Below are positions 1-6,848 of a DNA stretch of 7,283 bases, piece by piece. The notes under the pieces are model-generated. The model did not search any database and was not told where the DNA came from. It was given only the letters and a program-made list of their open reading frames with translations. Numbering within the stretch: the first letter of the stretch is position 1; each line of letters opens with the position of its first letter. Position numbers and translations under genes: made by a program. This stretch comes from Cellvibrionales bacterium UBA4435 (GTDB lineage Bacteria; Pseudomonadota; Gammaproteobacteria; Pseudomonadales; Porticoccaceae): contig DGPR01000023.1 of NCBI GenBank assembly GCA_002390525.1, positions 1-7,283 on the forward strand. Direction: 5' to 3'.

Positions 1-77
1 TAATGTGTATAGAACAGTGTATTTTAGCTTGCGGATTTAGTCAAGTGGGACGTTATTATGCCCAATATTTAGAGTAG
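1..77 (+). CDS. C-terminal end of an AraC-family transcriptional regulator (5' end outside window)
   Basis: Only the last 24 codons are present, read from base 3 to a TAG at 75-77; the first two bases belong to a split codon. The readable tail includes ILACGFSQVGRYYAQYLE. This resembles the second helix-turn-helix of AraC/XylS regulators, where a CGFS-x-x-GRF-x-x-x-Y pattern forms the last DNA-binding helices. In the family this is normally followed by a phenylalanine-glycine-x-x-proline stretch and some further residues. Here the protein stops just before that point, so the gene may be shortened or decayed. It converges on the pilus operon and is not co-transcribed with it. The call rests on a short stretch, and the effector and targets cannot be inferred. 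Confidence 0.6.
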   Translation, partial: MCIEQCILACGFSQVGRYYAQYLE

Positions 78-91
78 TTTTTATTATAAAA

Positions 92-1102
92 TCATCTACA
101 AACTTGTAGGCTCATTCCCGGCCTAACAAATCTGATCCTTGGATTCATTTCTCGAATTGAATCAAGCTTTAGATTAAACTTCTTTGCTACTTTAATTAAA
201 GTATCGTGTTGTCTTGCTTTGTAAAATTTTTTATTACAGTTAACGCTATTTTTTGTATTTATATTCTTGTAAGTAAATTGAGTATCACTTAGTGAAAAGA
301 ATTCTTTAAAAACTTTAGTCGGCACGAGGATGCTTTTATTTGCTTCTATATCACTATTTACATCAAATCCATTGATATGTAGTAAAACATCTGGACTTAT
401 ATTCGCTAAATTATTCACAACTAGATAATTTCTTAAATCTTTTTGCTTAATAATTTCCAGATAATTTTTGTTAGGAAATTTGTCGAGAATCTGTCTTTTA
501 TAATTAGTTTTTATTAGTCTATTTAAGTGATGAAAAGCTAACAAATACCTTCTGGTTTCTTTTGGCAATAAATCGATATTGATTTTTTTGTTTCTAACTA
601 GGCCTTTTTTTAAAGATTTTTTGACATTGCCGATTCCCCAATTATAAGCAGCTAAAGCAAGATTCCAATCGTTTAGTTCGTTATGTAAATATTTGAGGTA
701 TTTGATTGCAGTTTTTGTAGATTTAATAACATTCCTTCGCTCATCGTTATCAATATTATTTATAAGCCCCCACTCTCTAGCTGTTGGTGGGATAAACTGC
801 CACAAACCTAAAGCATCTTTGGGTGACTTTGCTTGAGGGTTATTTCCACTCTCCATTAATGGGATAACTGCGAGATCTATCGGAATATTTTCTTGATTAA
901 GGATATTAGTATAAAACTTTATTGAAGGCGTTGAGGAGGCAATTAAATCTAAGTTATAAAAACTATTAATATTTTTATTTAAGTTTGAGCTAAGTTTGGT
1001 GTGAGAAATCCTCTGATTTTTTGAATAATACTCATATAGAGAATCTGCATGGGATGAAAAAGAGAAAAAAATTAAAAAAAAATAACCTTTGTCATACGGC
1101 AC
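92..1102 (-). CDS. mltD: MltD-like membrane-bound/periplasmic lytic murein transglycosylase with C-terminal LysM domain
   Basis: Predicted to cleave the MurNAc-GlcNAc bond of peptidoglycan in the periplasm, forming 1,6-anhydro ends. The 336-residue product starts with a signal peptide-like stretch (hydrophobic residues 7-15, likely cut after SSHA at residue 19). The family-1 transglycosylase (SLT-type) domain spans about 60-200: catalytic Glu84 in the PLMESGNNP context, GLWQFIP at 99-105, AAYNWGIGNV at 151-160 and LPKETRRY at 179-186. Residues 205-285 match the connector seen in MltD. One LysM peptidoglycan-binding domain covers about 292-335. Cys289 and Cys335 flank it and could pair. There is a single LysM where many MltD proteins have two or more. 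The start is GTG at 1102, overlapping the upstream mshG-like gene by 11 bases; an ATG at 1095 gives a tidier 4-base overlap but is out of frame by one T in a nine-T run. Last gene of the operon, so it probably serves pilus assembly through the cell wall, although a housekeeping role is possible. Confidence 0.9.
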   Translation of the reverse strand: MPYDKGYFFLIFFSFSSHADSLYEYYSKNQRISHTKLSSNLNKNINSFYNLDLIASSTPSIKFYTNILNQENIPIDLAVIPLMESGNNPQAKSPKDALGLWQFIPPTAREWGLINNIDNDERRNVIKSTKTAIKYLKYLHNELNDWNLALAAYNWGIGNVKKSLKKGLVRNKKINIDLLPKETRRYLLAFHHLNRLIKTNYKRQILDKFPNKNYLEIIKQKDLRNYLVVNNLANISPDVLLHINGFDVNSDIEANKSILVPTKVFKEFFSLSDTQFTYKNINTKNSVNCNKKFYKARQHDTLIKVAKKFNLKLDSIREMNPRIRFVRPGMSLQVCR

Positions 1103-2318
1103 TACCCATTAAGAAAATTGGTTGATACATTGCTACAAGGATAAAGCCAATCACAATACCTAAAAAGACAATCATAATTGGCTCAAGCATTGAAGAAAAT
1201 GCTTCAACTGATGAATCAAATTCCCCCTCATAATACAATGAAACTGTAGTTAGCATATCATTCAGCTTACCCGTTTCTTCGCCTACCTCTATAAAACCAC
1301 ACATTGTTTCTGGAAAGTCTTTCGTTTCTCTCAATGCGACTGAGAAAGGTCTACCAGAAAATATTTCTCTTTTTACTTTTTCAATAGATGCTTTTATTTT
1401 TGTATTTGCAATTGAGTTTTTTGTTATCTCTGTCGCCTCAATTAAGTTTACCCCACCAGCTATTAGGTTAGCTAAAACCATTGAAAATCTTGCCATAATT
1501 GCATCCCTGACTAAATTACCAATAACAGGCAATTGCATTAATTTCTTATCGAAAGCTTGCTGGAGGTTGTTATTTTTTCTAATGATGATTTTAATGACTT
1601 TAATTATCGCGTAGCCTGAAAAAATTATAATAGGAGCCATCCAACTTCTTAAGAAATCACTGATGGCCATCACTAACTTTGTAGGTCCTGGTAATTCAAT
1701 ATTTGCATTACCAAAGATTTCAACGAATACAGGTACAACAAAAATCATCATAATGCCGACAACTGATAAAGCAACCGTAAGAAGAATTATTGGATACATC
1801 ATCGCACTTTTAATTGCCTTTTTAATCTTTATTGTTTTTTCCAAATTGACACAAATTCTCTCTAAAAAAGTGTCTAGATTACCACTAGCCTCCCCTGCTT
1901 TGATCAAGTTCACATAGACTATATCAAAGAGATTTGGGTAAGATTCTACTGCTTCGGATAATGTAACGCCTGCATTTATCTTTTGTAATAAATCATCAAT
2001 AATTGGAGTAAATTTTGGATTCTCTGATTGCTGCTCTAACATTTTAAGAGCGGGCACTATCGCAAGGCCTGCCTTCATCATGGTTGTTAATTTTTTTGTA
2101 AAGAGCAACAGCTCTTGATCTTTAATTTTGAGTTTTGATGATGCCTTGATTACTTTATTTGTTTTTTTCTTTTTTATATCCTTGGTATTTGAATCAATTA
2201 TTTCAATTACGATGACGCCATCTTTTTTTAGTGCAAACATCGCCTCATCTTTGTTTTCTGCTTCAATTTCACCATCAACAAAAGCGTTGAGCTTTAGGCC
2301 CTTCCATTTAAATTTCAT
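1092..2318 (-). CDS. mshG: Type IV pilus / type II secretion inner-membrane platform protein (MshG/PilC/GspF family)
   Basis: Polytopic inner-membrane protein that sits over the assembly ATPase and is thought to turn its motion into pilin extraction and polymerisation. At 408 residues it has the usual family length. A short N-terminal domain (about 1-40, with DGEIEAENKDEAMFALKK) is followed by a basic Lys-rich linker (47-66) and two T2SSF domains (about 70-195 and 273-398). The repeats show in paired motifs: TTMMKAGLAIVPAL (78-91) against ANLIAGGVNLIEA (283-295), and IKAGEASGNLD (139-149) against IEVGEETGKLND (343-354). Membrane segments lie near 171-198, 226-246 and 376-398, and the C-terminus carries MYQPIF. 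The ATG at 2318 lies 17 bases after the stop of the upstream ATPase gene and has no clear Shine-Dalgarno sequence, so translation may depend on coupling. Its 3' end overlaps the transglycosylase gene. The family call is firm; MshG rather than PilC or GspF is inferred from its neighbours. Confidence 0.95.
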   Translation of the reverse strand: MKFKWKGLKLNAFVDGEIEAENKDEAMFALKKDGVIVIEIIDSNTKDIKKKKTNKVIKASSKLKIKDQELLLFTKKLTTMMKAGLAIVPALKMLEQQSENPKFTPIIDDLLQKINAGVTLSEAVESYPNLFDIVYVNLIKAGEASGNLDTFLERICVNLEKTIKIKKAIKSAMMYPIILLTVALSVVGIMMIFVVPVFVEIFGNANIELPGPTKLVMAISDFLRSWMAPIIIFSGYAIIKVIKIIIRKNNNLQQAFDKKLMQLPVIGNLVRDAIMARFSMVLANLIAGGVNLIEATEITKNSIANTKIKASIEKVKREIFSGRPFSVALRETKDFPETMCGFIEVGEETGKLNDMLTTVSLYYEGEFDSSVEAFSSMLEPIMIVFLGIVIGFILVAMYQPIFLMGSAV

Positions 2319-2336
2319 TGTGCTATTTTTTTTAAA

Positions 2337-4235
2337 TTAATCATCTTGTGGAATTACGCGTAAGTATTCTTCAACTGACAATGTTCCATCCTCAACAAAT
2401 CTCACCGCTGATTCAGCCAAGCTCATAAATGAATTTTTTTTTGCAATCTCAATGATTTCTTGATCTGATTTGTTTTCAGTAATGGCTACCTCTATTTCAG
2501 GAGAAATTGTTAAAACTTCATGAACCCCCATCCTTCCCTTGTAGCCTGTTTGGTTACAAACCTTACAACCTTTACCTTTCATAAGTTTTGCTGTGGCACT
2601 TATATTGTAACTTTTGATAAAATCTTTAACTTCAGCGGTATCTTTTTTTATTTCTATCTTACAACTTTCACAATTAACCCTTACTAACCTTTGTGCGATG
2701 ACCGCAGCTAATGCACTTGATACAAGATAAGCAGGTAGGCCCATATTGACTAATCTACTGATAGCTCCAACAGCGCTGTTTGTATGAAGTGTACTTAACA
2801 CTAAGTGCCCTGTTAAAGCTGCTTTTGACGCTATATCTGCCGTTTCAGCATCACGAATCTCTCCAACAAGTATTATTTCTGGATCTTGCCTTAAAAAAGA
2901 CCTTAGCGCACTAGCAAATGTTAAGCCGATATCCTCTTTAATTTGCACTTGCGATATACCAGCCATTGTATATTCAACTGGATCTTCTGCAGTAAGAATA
3001 TTAACGTCAGGTTGGTTAAGGAAGTTCATCGCTCCATATAACGTTGTTGATTTACCACTACCTGTTGGTCCAGTCACTAAAACCATTCCCTGTGGTGCTG
3101 AGACAGCAGAAATAAATTCTTTTTCCTGGTTTTTTGTAAACCCAATAGCACTGATTGTTACCGCAAGTGATGAGGAATTTAATATACGTATAACAACCCT
3201 TTCCCCTAAGCTTGTTGGTAGAATTGATATTCGAAAATCAACCTCAGTATCATCATTGGCGATGTATGATATCTTTCCATCTTGTGGAAGTCTTCGCTCG
3301 GCAATATCAAGATTAGCAAGAATCTTTATTCTTGCGATCACAGCATTATAATTTTTTTCTATAAAGGATTTATACTGACTTTGGGCAAGTAAAGTACCTC
3401 CATTCCTAAATCTAATTTGAGCAAAATCCTTAAATTTCTCTATATGAACATCACTTGTCCCATCAATTACCGCCTCTGACAGCATTTTGTCAACAACAGA
3501 GACCACGTCACCCGTTATATCAGCTACTATTTGCTCAGTCTCTTTTTCAATCTCTTTTTTTACTTCGTTAGGTTCTTTTTTCTCAATAACTTTATTTTCT
3601 TCATCTGGTAAATTCAATTCAATAATTGGAGGTTCTGTCTCAGGCACTTTAAGTTCGATTTCCTCGTCTTTTTTATACCCTAAATTATCCTCTGCTTCTT
3701 CTAACTCAAGTTCTATTTTTTTTGGTTGATCATTATCTGTTGTTTCGATTTTTTCATCTTCAATCAAATCAGATTTTGTAACATTTACTTTAGTATGAAT
3801 ATGTTTTTGCAAAATTGCCTCAAAAATATAATCCGGAGGAATAAATTTTGCCGAAGTCTTTTTCCCAATCATAATGCTTAAATTTTTTAACACATTCAAT
3901 GAATTGGGAATGCATATGCCAAATTCAATCTCTGTCTCTGATTCTCCAATTGGAATAATTGCATTTTGTAAGCAATATTTTAGAGGGAATTTTTTTATTT
4001 CTGGCAACATCGGTTCAGGATTTAATTCTGATTTTACTGTATATTTTTTTGCTAACTGGCTTAATAGATCTTCAATTTTAAATGCATTTTTGTTTACCAA
4101 CACATCATAAATTAGTTTATTTTGGTTTTTGGCATTTTTTAATTGAGTGTCATATACTTTTTTGTCTACTAAATCGAGCTCTTTTATGAGTTCACCAAGC
4201 TCTTCCTTTATAAATTGAACTTGATCTTTAGCCAC
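2337..4235 (-). CDS. mshE: Type IV pilus assembly ATPase (MshE/PilB/GspE family)
   Basis: Cytoplasmic hexameric secretion ATPase expected to power pilin polymerisation with the GspF-type protein encoded next. The 632-residue product has an N-terminal MshEN/T2SSE_N-type region (about 1-145) and a charged Glu/Lys-rich linker (about 150-235). The N2 and ATPase core (about 236-628) contains Walker A GPTGSGKST (389-397), an Asp box with ILTAEDPVEY (413-422), Walker B IILVGEIRD (454-462), and a His box with TGHLVLSTLHTN (475-486). A zinc-type tetracysteine motif has two CxxC pairs, Cys522/Cys525 and Cys557/Cys560, which is typical of PilB/GspE and absent from PilT retraction ATPases. All catalytic motifs look intact. 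The GTG start follows the secretin stop by 3 bases; the nearest purine-rich site, GAGG, is 11 bases upstream and poorly placed. The c-di-GMP motif of MshE looks eroded here. No retraction ATPase gene lies in the window. Confidence 0.96.
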   Translation of the reverse strand: MAKDQVQFIKEELGELIKELDLVDKKVYDTQLKNAKNQNKLIYDVLVNKNAFKIEDLLSQLAKKYTVKSELNPEPMLPEIKKFPLKYCLQNAIIPIGESETEIEFGICIPNSLNVLKNLSIMIGKKTSAKFIPPDYIFEAILQKHIHTKVNVTKSDLIEDEKIETTDNDQPKKIELELEEAEDNLGYKKDEEIELKVPETEPPIIELNLPDEENKVIEKKEPNEVKKEIEKETEQIVADITGDVVSVVDKMLSEAVIDGTSDVHIEKFKDFAQIRFRNGGTLLAQSQYKSFIEKNYNAVIARIKILANLDIAERRLPQDGKISYIANDDTEVDFRISILPTSLGERVVIRILNSSSLAVTISAIGFTKNQEKEFISAVSAPQGMVLVTGPTGSGKSTTLYGAMNFLNQPDVNILTAEDPVEYTMAGISQVQIKEDIGLTFASALRSFLRQDPEIILVGEIRDAETADIASKAALTGHLVLSTLHTNSAVGAISRLVNMGLPAYLVSSALAAVIAQRLVRVNCESCKIEIKKDTAEVKDFIKSYNISATAKLMKGKGCKVCNQTGYKGRMGVHEVLTISPEIEVAITENKSDQEIIEIAKKNSFMSLAESAVRFVEDGTLSVEEYLRVIPQDD

Positions 4236-4238
4236 TAG

Positions 4239-5774
4239 TTATATAACCTCAGGCGCTATAAAGATATATAAAGTATTCTTGTTATTTTTATTTTTATTGG
4301 ATTTAAAGAGATTTCCTATGAATGGAAGATCTTTTAGGAATGGAACGCCATCCTCAGCATTTGTCTTTTCAGTTTGTGTAATACCACCAATCAATGCCAC
4401 CCCACCATCTTTAATCAGTAATTTAGTTTTGAGTTGTTTTGTTGAAATTGGAGGTGGGCTGCTTCCTGCTAACGGTGTGTCTTTGTTGACAGAAACATCT
4501 AGATATATATTTCCATCATCAATAATTTGCGGCGTCACTTTGAGTGTGAGTGCGGCAGTTTTAAATTCTGTAGTTGGAGTTGAACCTGCTTGCGCAACCG
4601 TATTATAGGGAACCTCTGTTCCATCTTCAATGAGTGCTTCTTCGTTATCAACAATGAATAACTTTGGATTAGAGACTATCTTAATTAAATTTTCCGTTTG
4701 CATTGCTTGCAACTCAACTCTTAAGTCCACAGAGCTTCCAGATAATACGCCTGCAATAGCACCTGTTGGGTTTGCAATCGGATTATTAGAGACGGAACCT
4801 CCGGTAGTGGCTGTTGTAATCTCTCCTACCGCGGTTGGTGTTGCTCCCCCTAGCGTTCCTGCAACGGTAGCAGTATCATTACCTATTTTTGAACTGTTAA
4901 AAATTCCAACTCTTGTACCGAGCTCTGCAGCAAAATTATCTGTAGCCTCAACTATAAATACTTCTACCTTAACTTGTTTTGTTGGTTTATCAAGGGAGTC
5001 GATAGTCTCTTTAATCCATATCATATCGGAGGCGGATGCTTGAACAATTAATGAATTACTTCTTTGATCAACTACAAATGAAGCTGTAGCGCCACTATCT
5101 GATTCAGCACCTGCAGCGAGTGACTTTACTACATCATCGAGTTGTTGAGCCAATGTCTCAGGTTGAGCATAGTTAATTTTGTATATGGCCGTCGTTTTTG
5201 TCTCAAGCGTAGCAAGTGAATTAATTACTTTGATTTTTGCAGTCAGAGCTGTATCAAATGAGGCACTTTGTTTTTCTACCCACTCATGTGTATGCACTGT
5301 GATTACATTTCCAGCAGGATTAACATCATGTATTAAATTTTCCTCTTTTAAAACCATCACCATGACTTCATACCAATCAACATTTCTTAGCTCAATACTA
5401 ATATCCCCATTGACCTCATCTCCAACAATAATGTTATGTCCTGTTAAATCTGATAGCACTTTAAAAAATGTCCTAATTGGAACGACATTAAGATTAAGTG
5501 TAATTGGATAAAACTCCCATGAGGAATCCTCAAATTTCAACCCTCTTTCCTTACCAGCAATTTTTAAAATCTCTCTTGGCTGCAGTGTCTTTTCATTATC
5601 GTCCTCAGAACCATAATCTTCCGGAGTAATGGAGGAATCATCCCTCATTTCCATGACATCATCTTTAACCGAATCAGCTGGTTTATTAATATCATCTTTC
5701 TCAACAAATTCAGTTAAGCAGCCACTTAAGAATAAAGTAAAAATAATTAAAAGAGATCTCTTATTTAATCTCAT
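4239..5774 (-). CDS. mshL: Outer-membrane lipoprotein secretin (MshL/PilQ/GspD family)
   Basis: Forms the multimeric outer-membrane channel through which the pilus exits. The ATG at 5774 is chosen over the GTG at 5777 because AAGG at 5781-5784 sits 6 bases from the ATG but only 3 from the GTG. The product is 511 residues; positions below count from the GTG and are one higher. A lipoprotein signal peptide ends in the lipobox LSGC with Cys20. An acidic linker follows (23-65), then an STN/N0-like domain (about 92-165), an N1-type secretin_N domain (about 198-265) and the secretin barrel (about 268-512). Secretin hallmarks are KVEVFIVEA (270-278), the gate-region EVPY (388-391), GGVALIGGITQTE (458-470), and VPFLKDLPFIGNLFK (478-492). 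There is no N-terminal AMIN domain as in PilQ; the lipobox and compact size favour MshL. A Gly/Ala/Thr/Ser-rich insert lies at about 293-350. It overlaps the upstream PilO-P gene by 14 bases, and the ATPase gene follows directly. Confidence 0.94.
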   Translation of the reverse strand: MRLNKRSLLIIFTLFLSGCLTEFVEKDDINKPADSVKDDVMEMRDDSSITPEDYGSEDDNEKTLQPREILKIAGKERGLKFEDSSWEFYPITLNLNVVPIRTFFKVLSDLTGHNIIVGDEVNGDISIELRNVDWYEVMVMVLKEENLIHDVNPAGNVITVHTHEWVEKQSASFDTALTAKIKVINSLATLETKTTAIYKINYAQPETLAQQLDDVVKSLAAGAESDSGATASFVVDQRSNSLIVQASASDMIWIKETIDSLDKPTKQVKVEVFIVEATDNFAAELGTRVGIFNSSKIGNDTATVAGTLGGATPTAVGEITTATTGGSVSNNPIANPTGAIAGVLSGSSVDLRVELQAMQTENLIKIVSNPKLFIVDNEEALIEDGTEVPYNTVAQAGSTPTTEFKTAALTLKVTPQIIDDGNIYLDVSVNKDTPLAGSSPPPISTKQLKTKLLIKDGGVALIGGITQTEKTNAEDGVPFLKDLPFIGNLFKSNKNKNNKNTLYIFIAPEVI

Positions 5775-6771
5775 CACCCACCTTAATTAAATCGAAGTTT
5801 TTGCCTACAAAAATTTGATTGGCTAAAATTTTATTTATAACAATTTTCTTATTATTTTTTGTGATGTAATCACCCTCGACATAGTACCTAGAGTTACCTT
5901 CGGGAGATATGATGATACAAAACTGTTTTTTATCAGAAACCAAAGTCCCTGAAAGAAAGAAAGTTTCATCAATTTCATCATAGTTATCGCTACTTTTCTT
6001 TAACGCCTTAGGTGTATTATTTGGCTCAGCAAATGGGTCTCGTAAGTCAGAAGATGGGTCTGTTTCAGCATCAATAAAACCAACTTTTTTAAAATTATCT
6101 CTACTATGGTTAACTCTTGGAATGTCTGACCAGGTATAGGTGTCGCTTAAAAAAGTTTTATTTTTAAAAATGGTTTCTAATTTAAAGTTTGATGATAGCG
6201 GATTGACTGGGGGTGGTGAAAAATTTATATCCACTTTTAATAGTAATAGGTTTGATTGTCTTACTTTTGAGACTTTTACTTCATTAATTTGAGTAGCTGC
6301 TAAAAGATTATTTAATTCACTATTAAAGCGAATGATATTTAAGAACTTTCCCTTAACTTCAAAGGTCATTTTAGGGTTGGATGAAACACCACCTTGGTTT
6401 GTTTTTAAATCCATATTCTTTATTTCTAGTCCATAATTACCAATCAATTTTGTGATTTTTGAGGATAGCTCTGATTTAGTTTTTGAGGCTTTTGAGAGCT
6501 GCTTAATGTATGTTTTGTTTTTACTGTTTAAACTTTCAATTTCTTTTTGTGTATTGTTTGCTTTGTTTGAAGCAATGTTAAATCGTTGCTTTTGTGATTC
6601 ATATGCATCTTGATTCACGTAAAGCCCGTATATCAAGTAGGACAATATAAAAAAAAGAAAAAATGAAGCGGCTACAGAAATAAACCATTTATTTTTTAAA
6701 ATAGTTTGAAAATTTATCTTGTTGAAGATATCTTTTACGTCAAGCTGCGATAGGTTTTTTCCTTCTGCCAT
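5761..6771 (-). CDS. Inner-membrane pilus alignment protein, apparent PilO(MshJ)-PilP(MshK) fusion
   Basis: Likely links the inner-membrane platform to the secretin across the periplasm. The 336-residue product has a short cytoplasmic N-terminus, one membrane helix (about 29-51) and a periplasmic coiled coil (about 55-108). A compact alpha/beta domain follows (about 110-185, with MTFEVKGKFLNIIRF at 135-149), giving a PilO/MshJ/GspM-like layout. After a proline/asparagine-rich linker (185-243) comes RDPFAEP (244-250) and a beta-rich domain (about 271-335, with FFLSGTLVSD, YYVEGDYI and IVINKI) that resembles the PilP/MshK/GspC homology region, including the family's DPF motif and its residue pattern before the last strand. 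In most type IV pilus operons these are two genes, and PilP is a lipoprotein; here no separate signal or lipobox precedes the PilP-like half. The ATG at 6771 is the earliest start, since an in-frame TAA lies two codons upstream; no Shine-Dalgarno sequence is visible. The fusion is inferred from fold-level resemblance, not from an alignment. Confidence 0.8.
   Translation of the reverse strand: MAEGKNLSQLDVKDIFNKINFQTILKNKWFISVAASFFLFFILSYLIYGLYVNQDAYESQKQRFNIASNKANNTQKEIESLNSKNKTYIKQLSKASKTKSELSSKITKLIGNYGLEIKNMDLKTNQGGVSSNPKMTFEVKGKFLNIIRFNSELNNLLAATQINEVKVSKVRQSNLLLLKVDINFSPPPVNPLSSNFKLETIFKNKTFLSDTYTWSDIPRVNHSRDNFKKVGFIDAETDPSSDLRDPFAEPNNTPKALKKSSDNYDEIDETFFLSGTLVSDKKQFCIIISPEGNSRYYVEGDYITKNNKKIVINKILANQIFVGKNFDLIKVGDEIK
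5778..5784 (-). promoter_or_regulatory. Shine-Dalgarno site of the secretin gene
   Basis: AAGGTGG on the minus strand lies inside the last codons of the PilO-P gene. The AAGG core is 6 bases before the ATG at 5774 and only 3 before the GTG at 5777, so it decides the start in favour of the ATG. It is the clearest ribosome binding site in the window. Confidence 0.6.
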
Positions 6772-6848
6772 AACTTATATCATTTTTATCATTGGATGTA
6801 ATTTTGATTAATTAATTATACATATCAAATATACTTTAAATAACATAT
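6772..6848 (-). promoter_or_regulatory. Intergenic gap with a possible weak internal promoter
   Basis: This is the only real gap in an otherwise tightly packed operon (77 bases, very AT-rich). On the minus strand it contains TATAAT (6815-6820), 43 bases before the PilO-P start codon, but the expected -35 position reads only TTATTT, a poor match. A TTGATA at 6823-6828 has only AAAATT at the matching -10 distance. In DNA this AT-rich such matches arise by chance, so an internal promoter is possible but weakly supported. No hairpin with a T-tract is seen, so nothing suggests that transcription from the PilN-like gene stops here. Confidence 0.2.

Noticed and set aside
79..109. Small inverted repeats between the convergent genes (TTTTA-TTA-TAAAA at 79-91; CTACA-AACT-TGTAG at 96-109) as terminators
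   Set aside because: Stems are only five to six pairs, mostly A-T, and neither is followed by a clear T-tract on the relevant strand, so they are not better than chance in AT-rich DNA.
1663..5511. Several plus-strand open frames of 70-137 codons within 1663-5511
   Set aside because: All lie opposite strongly recognisable minus-strand genes with intact family motifs, and their translations are low-complexity Ser/Thr/Phe-rich strings typical of antisense frames.
5775..5777. GTG at 5777 as the secretin start
   Set aside because: The Shine-Dalgarno core would be only 3 bases away; the adjacent ATG at 5774 has proper spacing and gives the same lipoprotein signal peptide.
6803..6818. TTAATTAATTAA-type palindrome in the gap before the PilO-P gene as an operator
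   Set aside because: It is a simple AT repeat of the kind expected by chance at this base composition, and no second copy was noticed.
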